From assembly GCA_964653595.1 (NCBI GenBank), contig CAZZHH010000065.1, positions 1-17,293 on the forward strand: DNA of 17,293 bases, written 5' to 3'. Positions 1-5,890 of the stretch are shown in pieces. The notes under the pieces are model-generated. The model was not told the origin of the DNA, searched no databases, and saw only the letters and a program-made list of their open reading frames with translations. Each line of letters begins with the position of its first letter. The stretch's first letter is position 1. The DNA is from JBAXTE01 sp964653595 (GTDB lineage: Bacteria > Bacteroidota > Bacteroidia > Bacteroidales > WCHB1-69). The position numbers and the translations under genes are program-made.

Positions 1-52
1 CCCGACCAGCTGATTACAAATCAGCTGCTCTGGCCAACTGAGCTACATCGGC
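1..52 (-). tRNA. tRNA-Thr (anticodon TGT), 3' part outside window
   Basis: Read on the minus strand, the gene starts at 52 with the acceptor strand GCCGATG, then TA, a D arm (GCTC...GAGC) and the anticodon arm GCTGA-TTTGTAA-TCAGC. The anticodon TGT lies at 16-18, so the tRNA reads ACA. The variable loop, T arm and 3' acceptor strand lie beyond the left edge. It lies downstream of rpsU-xerC-hpf on the same strand. In Bacteroidota this point usually begins a tRNA cluster leading to tuf, secE and nusG, but that continuation is not visible here. It probably has its own promoter at 101-130. Confidence 0.93.
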
Positions 53-77
53 ATTTAGTTTTATCCTTTCAAAAAAC

Positions 78-101
78 GCAGTCCCTATCTAACGGGACTG
101 C
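78..101 (-). terminator. Hairpin with U-tract, probable terminator of the rpsU-xerC-hpf unit
   Basis: A perfect 8-bp inverted repeat (GCAGTCCC at 78-85, GGGACTGC at 94-101) has an 8-nt loop. On the minus strand it is followed one base later by six T (71-76). This is the form of an intrinsic terminator for transcripts arriving from hpf. The distal arm overlaps the -7 element of the predicted tRNA-Thr promoter. A transcript starting at that promoter would therefore lack the first arm and could not form the hairpin. Confidence 0.7.
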
Positions 102-130
102 AAATTTAGGAATTTAATTTTTATCTACAA
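101..130 (-). promoter_or_regulatory. Bacteroidota-type promoter for the tRNA-Thr cluster
   Basis: The minus strand has TTG (130-128), exactly 19 bases, then TAAATTTG (108-101). This matches the Bacteroidota consensus TTG-N19-TAnnTTTG. The start of transcription should be near 94, about 40 bases before the tRNA. The spacing is identical to that of the rpsU and DUF349 promoters in this window. Confidence 0.7.
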
Positions 131-151
131 AGTTTTTTCGTGATTTTTTTT

Positions 152-171
152 AAAAAAAAAGCTTTTTTTTT
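152..171. repeat. 20-bp A/T palindrome over the hpf stop codon
   Basis: A9-GC-T9 forms a perfect palindrome at 152-171, and an 8-T run at 144-151 precedes it. It overlaps the last codon of hpf. It has too little G+C for a good intrinsic terminator, and the better hairpin lies at 78-101. It could bend DNA or pause polymerase, but I see no clear function. Confidence 0.45.
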
Positions 172-466
172 AACTGCTCATCTTTTCTTTGCTCTTAGTC
201 AGCTGTTTACGAATTGCTTCGATGGTTAAATCTGTTGCCGCTTCAAAACTATTTGAGGTTTTTTCTGCATGTAAATCGTTTCCTTTTATCTTTAATCGAA
301 TTTCGGCTCTTTTATTTTCTGGTTTATCCGTGTTTTCGATTTTTAGAATTACATCCGCTCCGATTATGCTATCACTCAATTTCTCAATTTTTCCAAGTTT
401 CTCATGTATGAAGTCTTCAAGCTTTTTGTCTGCCTTGAAATGTAGTGATGTGATTTTAATGTTCAT
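170..466 (-). CDS. hpf: Ribosome hibernation promoting factor, short form (HPF/RaiA family)
   Basis: The 98-residue protein MNIKITSLHFKADKKLEDFI... has the size and beta-alpha-beta-beta-beta-alpha pattern of short HPF/YfiA proteins. The N-terminal strand carries the typical spaced helix 'F.A...L..FI..KL.KIEK'. The central strands 'GADVILKIEN' and 'KRAEIRLKIKGNDLHAEK' are followed by the C-terminal helix 'SFEAATDLTIEAIRKQL'. Family members bind the decoding centre of the 30S subunit in stationary phase and block mRNA and tRNA binding. There is no long-form dimerisation domain. The gene lies 14 bases after xerC, with rpsU further upstream, so the three are probably co-transcribed. Unusually for this phylum, it has a full Shine-Dalgarno sequence at 471-478. 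Confidence 0.92.
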   Translation of the reverse strand: MNIKITSLHFKADKKLEDFIHEKLGKIEKLSDSIIGADVILKIENTDKPENKRAEIRLKIKGNDLHAEKTSNSFEAATDLTIEAIRKQLTKSKEKMSS

Positions 467-470
467 AAAA

Positions 471-478
471 ACCTCCTT
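471..478 (-). promoter_or_regulatory. Strong Shine-Dalgarno sequence of hpf
   Basis: The minus strand reads AAGGAGGT, ending so that AAGGAGG is followed by five T and then the ATG of hpf. This is a complete match to the 16S rRNA 3' end at good spacing. Apart from rpsU, other genes in the window have only AT-rich leaders. It lies immediately behind the xerC stop codon (481-483). Confidence 0.85.
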
Positions 479-480
479 TT

Positions 481-1371
481 TTATTGTGCTCTTGGATGAG
501 CTTGTTTATAAATGTTTTTTAATCTATTGATACTGTTATGTGAATATATTTGTGTAGAAGATAAACTAGTGTGACCCAACATCTCTTTAATCGCATTTAA
601 AGGTGCTTCTTCGTTAAGAAGATGAGTCGCAAATGTGTGTCGTAATATATGTGGACTCCTTTTCCCAATGGTTGTTATCTGATCTATGTATTTTCTTACT
701 ATTAAATAAATGCTTTTTGGATTTAATGTCTCTCCTTTAATGCTAACAAATAGTGTATCATTTTGTTTAATCTCTTCAAAAGAATCTTTCAATATTTGAA
801 GATAATTCTCTAACGCATTTTTTACGTGCGATCCAAATGGGATGATACGCTCTTTGTTTCTTTTCCCTAAAACTTTAATCGTATTTTCAGATAAGTTTAC
901 GTTTCTTATTGTCAAATGCCTTAATTCATTGAGTCGAATTCCTGTCCCATAAAAGGTTTCTAATATCGCCTTATTCCTGTATCCAGTAAAATTGTCCTCA
1001 AAAGTAATGTTTGTAAAAAGGTTGTTCATGCCTTCTAATTCTATAAAGTATGGTAGTCTTTTGGAGTTTCGAGGTGATACTACTTTGTTCATTGGGGATA
1101 AAATAATGTATTGCTGGCGCAGACAATATTTGTAATAGGTCCTTAAGCAAGTTAGTTTTCGGTTCACGCTTTTTGAACTTACTTTGTTGTCCATAAGATG
1201 GGCTGCAAATTCTCTTATATGCACAGATTGTGCTTTTGTGGTATCCTCGATTTCATATTCATTTTTTAAAAACAGTTTGAATTGCTCCATATCAGATGTG
1301 TAAGCTCGCACTGTGTGAGCTGAAAGCCTCCTTTCAGAGATTAAATATTGGATAAATTCGGTAGTATACAT
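481..1371 (-). CDS. xerC: XerC/XerD-type tyrosine recombinase
   Basis: The 296-residue integrase starts at MYTTEFIQYL (ATG at 1371-1369). The frame is open further upstream, but only a TTG is available there (1401), so I chose the ATG. An N-terminal SAM-like DNA-binding domain ('SAHTVRAYTSDMEQF', about 8-90) precedes the catalytic domain. All six active-site positions are present: R146 (GTGIRLNEL), K170 (LGKRNKER), H241 and R244 (HILRHTFATH), H267 (LGHTSL) and nucleophile Y276 (IYSH). The length and position next to rpsU and hpf are those of the housekeeping Xer recombinase, which acts with a partner at dif to resolve chromosome dimers. This is not a phage integrase: no mobile-element genes adjoin it. 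Whether it is the XerC or XerD member cannot be told from sequence alone. Confidence 0.9.
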   Translation of the reverse strand: MYTTEFIQYLISERRLSAHTVRAYTSDMEQFKLFLKNEYEIEDTTKAQSVHIREFAAHLMDNKVSSKSVNRKLTCLRTYYKYCLRQQYIILSPMNKVVSPRNSKRLPYFIELEGMNNLFTNITFEDNFTGYRNKAILETFYGTGIRLNELRHLTIRNVNLSENTIKVLGKRNKERIIPFGSHVKNALENYLQILKDSFEEIKQNDTLFVSIKGETLNPKSIYLIVRKYIDQITTIGKRSPHILRHTFATHLLNEEAPLNAIKEMLGHTSLSSTQIYSHNSINRLKNIYKQAHPRAQ

Positions 1372-1458
1372 TCGATTAGCGTAGTATAAAAAAATCAGCA
1401 ATACTTTTGTAAATATACAACAAATATTGCCGATTTAAACACTTTAATCTAAAAAAAA

Positions 1459-1653
1459 TTAAATCTCTTCTTTATCTTGTAAGTGTTGAATGTAGATTGC
1501 TTTGAGTTTTTGTTCTCTTTTAATAATGGAAGGCTTTGAAAACTTTTGACGAATACGCAATTCTTTAACAACTCCTGTTTTTTCGAATTTTCTCTTAAAT
1601 TTCTTTAAGGCTCTATCGATGTTTTCGCCTTCTTTTACCGGAACAATAATCAT
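1459..1653 (-). CDS. rpsU: 30S ribosomal protein bS21
   Basis: The 64-residue basic protein MIIVPVKEGENIDRALKKFKRKFEKTGV... has the full bS21 pattern: an N-terminal strand, then a long Arg/Lys-rich helix with 'KRKFEKTGVVKELR' and 'KPSIIKREQKLKAI'. bS21 sits on the 30S platform. In Flavobacteriia it helps hold the 16S 3' tail so that the anti-Shine-Dalgarno is hidden (published for Flavobacterium johnsoniae). The gene has its own promoter at 1701-1730 and a Shine-Dalgarno-like sequence at 1661-1666. It starts a unit that continues into xerC and hpf, with 87 bases between rpsU and the xerC ATG. The dipeptidyl-peptidase gene upstream runs in the same direction and ends 93 bases before it. Confidence 0.96.
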   Translation of the reverse strand: MIIVPVKEGENIDRALKKFKRKFEKTGVVKELRIRQKFSKPSIIKREQKLKAIYIQHLQDKEEI

Positions 1654-1660
1654 AACAAAT

Positions 1661-1666
1661 ACCTCT
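1661..1666 (-). promoter_or_regulatory. Shine-Dalgarno-like site of rpsU
   Basis: The minus strand reads AAGAAAGAGGT, then seven bases, then ATG. AGAGGT at 1666-1661 pairs with the 16S 3' tail, and the preceding AGAAAG extends the match apart from one missing G. It is notable because most genes in this window have no such site. It fits the idea that bS21 levels are controlled by how free the anti-Shine-Dalgarno is. Confidence 0.7.
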
Positions 1667-1700
1667 TTCTTGATTAAATTAATATTATTTTTATCGGGTG

Positions 1701-1730
1701 CAAAATTACACTTTTTTATTTAAATGACAA
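1701..1730 (-). promoter_or_regulatory. Promoter of rpsU
   Basis: TTG (1730-1728), 19 bases, then TAATTTTG (1708-1701) matches the Bacteroidota promoter consensus exactly. The expected start near 1694 gives a leader of about 40 bases containing the Shine-Dalgarno-like site. The promoter lies just behind the stop codon of the dipeptidyl-peptidase gene, and no terminator hairpin separates them. Confidence 0.75.
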
Positions 1731-1746
1731 TAATTAGTTTTATTTT

Positions 1747-3954
1747 TTATAGATTTTTGAAAATATAATTTGTCAACATTATATATAAATGATACCTGGT
1801 GTATCCACCTGAGATATTGTGGTTTCTATTTGGATATATAAATTGATTGAATTGTTTGTTCTCTTTTATAAGTTGGTTTGTAAATTCCATGGTGTTTTGA
1901 TAATGTACATTATCATCCGAACTGCCATGAATGATGAAGTAATTCCCCTTAAGTTTTTTTGCAAAATTTGAAGGAGAATTATTGTCGTACCCATCGCCAT
2001 TTACTTGTGGCGTTTGCATAAAACGTTCGGTATAAATGTTGTCGTAATTTCTCCAATTAGTAACAGGAGCAACTGCTATGGCCGTTTTAAAGTAATCAGC
2101 GCCTTTTGTGATACATAAGGAAGACATATATCCACCATAACTCCAACCCCAGATTCCGATCCTCGAACTATCAACATACGATAGCGATGACAGGTATTTT
2201 GCTGCATTAATTTGGTCGATGGTTTCGTATTTTCCTAGTTGTAAGTAAGTGCATTTCTGAAAATCATTGCCTTTTCCTCCAGTTCCTCTATTGTCGACAC
2301 AAACTACGATATAATCATTTTGAGCCAACATCTGATACCATGCTAAATCAAAGCTCCCCCACTGGTTTAAAACCGATTGAGAGCCAGGACCACCATACAC
2401 ATACATTAGAACTGGATATTTTTTGGCAGAATCAAAACTTTCTGGTTTTATCATCCACATATTTAATGCAACGCCTTCATTTGTGGTAATTGTGGAGATT
2501 GTTTTTGTCTGAAAGTTTAAATCTTTAGCCAATTTATTAATCCGATCGTTGTTTATCAAGGTTACTATGTGTTTCCCTTTATTGTCGTATATGCTATAGT
2601 TTGGAGCAGTGTTAGCATTGCTATATGATCCCAGGTAATACGAAAAATCACTGTTAAAATCCCCATCCCAAGTCCCAAGGGTTGTATGTAAACATCTTTT
2701 ATTTATTCCATTGTTCGAGATAGAATATAAATCACTGTTTGTAGAAGAGCTTTCTGTGGATGTATAATAGATTGTGTTGTTTTTAATATCAACTCCTTTA
2801 ATCTCTTTAACTATCCAATTGCCACTCGTGATTTGTTTAGAGATAGGTTGAATAAATCCATTTTTTGAATCCCTATATTTTATGTTGTAGATATGGTTGT
2901 ATCCATCCCTTTCAGAGGTGATTATTAGCTCATTTGGATTTGTGAAAATAATTTTTCCTGGAACTTCAACCCATGCTTTATTTTCATCGCTATAAATAAT
3001 ATTACTCTTTTCAGTTTCAGTAGAATATAGATGGAGGGTGTATTTGTTTTGAAGTCTGTTGAGACGCATAAAAACAACTTCGTTTTTTTCTGGTATCCAT
3101 TGAAAACGGGGAATATATTGATCGGTTTCGGATCCAGTCTCCATTTTCTTGGTTTTATTTTTCTTTACATCATATAAAAATAAGTCCACAATAGAGTTGG
3201 ATTCTCCTGCTTTTGGATATTTGTATTTGTGCTCTTCGGGATACAATTTTCCCCATTTTGTCATAGAATACTCTTTTACATTACTCTCGTCAAATCGCAT
3301 ATATACGATATAACTCCCGTCATCCGACCATGAAAATCCTTTGGTGATATCCAATTCTTCTTCATACACCCAATCGGTAGTCCCATTGATGATCTTTCGG
3401 TCTTCCCCATCAGTTGTTATTTGGATTGTAGTATTTTCTGTTAAATCTTTTACATAAAAGTTGTTTTTGAAGACAAATGCTACTTTTTTACCATCTGGAG
3501 AAAATTCGGCTAAACGTTGTTTGCCACCCAAAAATAGGGGAGTGAGTTTTTTTGTGGAAATGTCATATACCCAAAACCAAGACTCTTTCGACCTTCTGTA
3601 TATCGGTTTGCTTTCTGTTGAGATTAATATTTTCTTTTCATCTTTGCTGAAAAAATAACTATCAATTCCTCCCAAAGGTTTTTGTGTATTTGGATTGATT
3701 ATCTCATTCGTATTGAGGATGTTATCGATTTTTTTAGCTGTTTTATACTCATATTTGTTTATTAATGTATTATCTTCTAACAAAGTATAGTATTTTCCAT
3801 CTTTCATAGAAATCATCTCATCAGGTGATTCAGCATAAAAACTGTATTTTAACCAAATATCCTCTAGGGTGATTTTTGGTTTTACCTGAGATTTTAAGAT
3901 GAATGGAAAGAAGATAAAAAGGGTAATGGGTATAATCCAAATTGTTTTTTTCAT
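1747..3954 (-). CDS. Dipeptidyl-peptidase IV (serine peptidase family S9B)
   Basis: The 735-residue protein has an N-terminal signal or anchor segment (about 1-22), a beta-propeller domain (about 30-480) and a C-terminal alpha/beta-hydrolase domain (about 490-735). The catalytic triad is visible: S605 in GWSYGGY, D680 in HGSSDDNVH and H712 in PNRNHNISGG. The oxyanion-hole Tyr is Y520 (VYGGPGSQ). The propeller carries the DPP-IV hallmark DWVYEEE (194-200), whose two last Glu bind the free N-terminus of the substrate. This separates it from other S9 members. It should release X-Pro or X-Ala dipeptides from peptides in the periplasm, for uptake as carbon and nitrogen source. The gene is monocistronic, with a likely promoter at 3997-4029. 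Transcription could run on into rpsU because no terminator is seen between them. Confidence 0.93.
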   Translation of the reverse strand: MKKTIWIIPITLFIFFPFILKSQVKPKITLEDIWLKYSFYAESPDEMISMKDGKYYTLLEDNTLINKYEYKTAKKIDNILNTNEIINPNTQKPLGGIDSYFFSKDEKKILISTESKPIYRRSKESWFWVYDISTKKLTPLFLGGKQRLAEFSPDGKKVAFVFKNNFYVKDLTENTTIQITTDGEDRKIINGTTDWVYEEELDITKGFSWSDDGSYIVYMRFDESNVKEYSMTKWGKLYPEEHKYKYPKAGESNSIVDLFLYDVKKNKTKKMETGSETDQYIPRFQWIPEKNEVVFMRLNRLQNKYTLHLYSTETEKSNIIYSDENKAWVEVPGKIIFTNPNELIITSERDGYNHIYNIKYRDSKNGFIQPISKQITSGNWIVKEIKGVDIKNNTIYYTSTESSSTNSDLYSISNNGINKRCLHTTLGTWDGDFNSDFSYYLGSYSNANTAPNYSIYDNKGKHIVTLINNDRINKLAKDLNFQTKTISTITTNEGVALNMWMIKPESFDSAKKYPVLMYVYGGPGSQSVLNQWGSFDLAWYQMLAQNDYIVVCVDNRGTGGKGNDFQKCTYLQLGKYETIDQINAAKYLSSLSYVDSSRIGIWGWSYGGYMSSLCITKGADYFKTAIAVAPVTNWRNYDNIYTERFMQTPQVNGDGYDNNSPSNFAKKLKGNYFIIHGSSDDNVHYQNTMEFTNQLIKENKQFNQFIYPNRNHNISGGYTRYHLYIMLTNYIFKNL

Positions 3955-3996
3955 TCGGTTGTATGTATTAATAAATTGATTTTCTTAATTTTAATG

Positions 3997-4029
3997 CAAA
4001 GTTATTTTTTTTCTGGGGATTTAATACAA
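3997..4029 (-). promoter_or_regulatory. Likely promoter of the dipeptidyl-peptidase gene
   Basis: The minus strand has a perfect TAACTTTG (4004-3997), with TTG 22 bases upstream (4029-4027). The upstream spacing is a little longer than the usual 19-21. The leader would be about 35 bases and has no Shine-Dalgarno sequence. The same 145-bp gap must also serve the divergent lipoprotein gene, for which I see no clear promoter. Confidence 0.55.
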
Positions 4030-4099
4030 TATCCTTAAAATATTTTAAACATTTATTGCCTTTGAAGCGTTAGATTGAATAAAATTAAAAATTATTTTT

Positions 4100-4819
4100 A
4101 TGATGATGTCTAAATTAAGGCTTGGTTTGTTTGCAATCATGGTCGTTATTTCTTCTTCTTGCAAAAAAGAAGAGGAAAATCCTGAACCAATTATTCCACC
4201 AGTTGTTTCAACTGATTCTGTAAGATTTAATTTTAGTTTTGAACATTGGCTATCTACCACGGTAGACCCGTTAACCTATGAAGAGCCTTCGGGAGGTTAT
4301 TGGACTTCTTTGAATTATTTATCTAGATTAACTTGCCCTGTAACGGTTACAAAATCTACCGATGCTCAACAGGGTAGTTATTCTGTTTCTATGGAAACTA
4401 AGCAATGGGGATCAATGGTGATACCCGGATTGTTGGTGATGGGTACTTTTATTCCACAAGATCCTTTTGTTATCCAAGGTAAACCTTATACAAATAAACC
4501 CACTTCAATCCATGGTTATTTTAAATACTCACCAGCTGATTCTGATACATGTGTTTTGTATGCTAGATTATCAAAATTCAATACATTCACTAACAAACAA
4601 GATACCATAGCGGAAGCATCTATGATAGTAAATCAATACATCCCAAATTATTCTCCATTCTCTTTGGTGTTTGATTATAGATTGGTTGATATTGTACCGG
4701 ATTCTTTAACTATTTTATTTGTTTCTAGCATTGATGGAGCAAATTTTAGAGGTCATCCTGGTTCAAAATTGTGGATTGATAATTTGTCTATCAATTTTAA
4801 TCCATTATTAAAACAATGA
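4100..4819 (+). CDS. Lipoprotein with a PCMD-like (putative carbohydrate-binding) domain
   Basis: The 239-residue protein has a lipoprotein signal peptide ending in ISSSC, so Cys21 would be lipidated. It is followed by the charged linker KKEEENPEP, which contains the acidic residues seen in surface-exposed Bacteroidota lipoproteins. The rest (about 40-236) is rich in strands. 'SFEHWLS', 'QGSYSVSMETKQWG', 'SIHGYFKYSPADSDTCVLYARL' and the ending 'GSKLWIDNLSINF' resemble the PCMD/galactose-binding-like fold. That assignment is from memory of the family and not certain. Three consecutive ATG codons make the exact start uncertain by two residues. The stop overlaps the next start (ATGA), so it is translated together with the beta-barrel gene behind it. 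The substrate is unknown. Confidence 0.75.
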   Translation: MMMSKLRLGLFAIMVVISSSCKKEEENPEPIIPPVVSTDSVRFNFSFEHWLSTTVDPLTYEEPSGGYWTSLNYLSRLTCPVTVTKSTDAQQGSYSVSMETKQWGSMVIPGLLVMGTFIPQDPFVIQGKPYTNKPTSIHGYFKYSPADSDTCVLYARLSKFNTFTNKQDTIAEASMIVNQYIPNYSPFSLVFDYRLVDIVPDSLTILFVSSIDGANFRGHPGSKLWIDNLSINFNPLLKQ

Positions 4820-5505
4820 GTTATAAAGCCCTTTCTTTAATGTTTTGTGCTCTGTTCGTTATGCACTTTTTTTTGGTTGGACAATCGAACAAACAAGGTG
4901 TTGATATTTTTTTGGGAGGGCAATATGGAGGTCCAATCCCTTCAAAAATGAAGGATAGTACTTCGGGAAATGCTCTTTTCTCTCCAAAAATTGGGTACCG
5001 CTTTTTTTGCCATCTATCTAAAAAAATTGCAATTTCAAGTGGTTTTTCCTTTTCAAAAAAAGGTGCATCTTATGAGCAAAGTCTCAAAAAAGACACCATT
5101 GTAGATATTGGTTTTGGAGTTATACCCACTTTTTATACAGCAACCGTTAAGGGGAAAATGGAATTATGGTATCTGGATATGCCAATTAATTTAGGTTTTG
5201 TATTATCCAATAAACAATGGGTTGGAATTGGATTCAATACCTCTTTTTTAATATCTGGTTTTGATAAAGGTGTGGTTGACGTAAATGTTGGTTATGGAGG
5301 CTTTGCCGACTTTTCCGAAAAGTTTAATAATTATTCTAATATCCAGAAAATTGATTTTGGAGCTAATTTTATGTATAAGTATCAATTTTTAAAACAGTTT
5401 TTTGCTTCGATTGAAGTGTATCGAAGTTTTGTTGGTTTGTATAAAAACCAAAAGGATAATTTATATCATACGCATGCTTCTCTAACTTTTGGCTTTTCTT
5501 TCTGA
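4816..5505 (+). CDS. Outer-membrane beta-barrel protein (PorT/OMP_b-brl_2-like)
   Basis: The 229-residue protein starts with a signal peptide (MSYKALSLMFCALFVMHFFLVGQS). Alternating hydrophobic strands follow: 'VDIFLGGQYGG', 'PKIGYRFFCHLSKKIAISSGFSFSKKGASY', 'LWYLDMPINLGFVLSNKQWVGIGFNTSFLISG', and finally 'HASLTFGFSF' with a terminal Phe typical of outer-membrane barrels. The layout fits the small 8- to 10-stranded barrels common in Bacteroidota. It overlaps the upstream lipoprotein gene by four bases, so the two products may act together at the outer membrane. No specific function can be assigned. No clear terminator is seen between it and tRNA-Val. Confidence 0.82.
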   Translation: MSYKALSLMFCALFVMHFFLVGQSNKQGVDIFLGGQYGGPIPSKMKDSTSGNALFSPKIGYRFFCHLSKKIAISSGFSFSKKGASYEQSLKKDTIVDIGFGVIPTFYTATVKGKMELWYLDMPINLGFVLSNKQWVGIGFNTSFLISGFDKGVVDVNVGYGGFADFSEKFNNYSNIQKIDFGANFMYKYQFLKQFFASIEVYRSFVGLYKNQKDNLYHTHASLTFGFSF

Positions 5506-5532
5506 TAATTTGTTTAAAAAAAAATGAAATTC

Positions 5533-5564
5533 TTGAGTTTTTTGATTAAAAAGTAATATCTTTG
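5533..5564 (+). promoter_or_regulatory. Promoter of tRNA-Val
   Basis: TTG (5533-5535), 21 bases, then TATCTTTG (5557-5564) matches the Bacteroidota consensus. The expected transcription start near 5571 lies just before the mature tRNA 5' end at 5576. Confidence 0.7.
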
Positions 5565-5575
5565 CACCTCTATTT

Positions 5576-5650
5576 GCGCTGTTAACTCAGTCGGTTTAGA
5601 GTGTTACCTTGACAGGGTAGAAGTCACTGGTTCGAGTCCAGTACAGCGCA
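5576..5650 (+). tRNA. tRNA-Val (anticodon GAC)
   Basis: A complete 75-nt cloverleaf is present. The acceptor strands are GCGCTGT (5576-5582) and ACAGCGC (5643-5649), with discriminator A at 5650. The D stem is ACTC/GAGT. The anticodon arm is TTACC-TTGACAG-GGTAG with anticodon GAC at 5611-5613, and one G-T pair closes the stem. The variable loop is AAGTC, the T stem ACTGG/CCAGT and the T loop TTCGAGT. CCA is not encoded. The 3' end is followed at once by an A-run and a terminator hairpin (5653-5685), which is cut by the assembly gap. Extra copies of its 3' part follow downstream. Confidence 0.95.
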
Positions 5651-5652
5651 CA

Positions 5653-5685
5653 AAAAAAAGTCTTTCAGTAAATTCTGATGGACTT
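5653..5685 (+). terminator. Terminator behind tRNA-Val (first copy, cut by the gap)
   Basis: AAGTC-TT-TCAG pairs with CTGA-TG-GACTT across a 6-nt loop, with one mismatch and one wobble pair, and flanking A- and T-runs extend the stem. The T-tract itself is hidden by the N run. The identical copy at 5833-5873 shows nine T. Confidence 0.7.
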
Positions 5686-5785
5686 NNNNNNNNNNNNNNN
5701 NNNNNNNNNNNNNNNNNNNNNNNNNNNNNNNNNNNNNNNNNNNNNNNNNNNNNNNNNNNNNNNNNNNNNNNNNNNNNNNNNNNNN
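5686..5785. other. Assembly gap (100 N)
   Basis: A run of exactly 100 N is a conventional scaffold-gap placeholder, so its length says nothing about the true distance. Both flanks lie inside the same 211-bp repeat. Aligning them to the fully visible unit shows that the missing part corresponds to 5867-5996, that is 130 bases if one unit is missing, or 130 plus multiples of 211. Confidence 0.95.
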
Positions 5786-5811
5786 TTTTTTCGTTTTCAA
5801 CATTGTCGGGA

Positions 5812-5831
5812 TTCGAGTCCAGTACAGCGCA
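5812..5831 (+). pseudogene. tRNA-Val 3'-end fragment, second copy
   Basis: TTCGAGTCCAGTACAGCGCA is identical to the last 20 bases of tRNA-Val (5631-5650): T loop, 3' T-stem strand, 3' acceptor strand and discriminator. It is preceded not by the rest of a tRNA but by the end of a repeated insert (...TCGGGA, 5806-5811). It is followed by the same terminator as the real gene. It cannot fold into a tRNA as it stands. Its 5' partner probably lies in the gap. Confidence 0.85.
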
Positions 5832-5832
5832 C

Positions 5833-5873
5833 AAAAAAAAGTCTTTCAGTAAATTCTGATGGACTTTTTTTTT
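5833..5873 (+). terminator. Terminator, second copy
   Basis: An A8 run, then GTC-T-T-TCAG (5841-5849), loop TAAATT, CTGA-T-G-GAC (5856-5864) and T9 (5865-5873) form a long hairpin with one mismatch, ending in a full T-tract. It is identical to the hairpin after the intact tRNA. Confidence 0.7.
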
Positions 5874-5890
5874 GATCGTCTAAAGTAAAA

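Noticed and set aside
481..1371. Recombinase as phage or island integrase acting on the tRNA array
   Set aside because: Its neighbours rpsU and hpf and its length mark it as the housekeeping Xer recombinase; nothing links it to the tRNA-Val repeats 4 kb away.
1372..1401. Upstream start of the recombinase gene
   Set aside because: The upstream codon is TTG and the added ten residues are not part of the usual Xer N-terminus.
5604..5875. Open frames running across the N run on both strands
   Set aside because: They are translated through 100 N and through tRNA-derived repeats, so they have no meaning as proteins.
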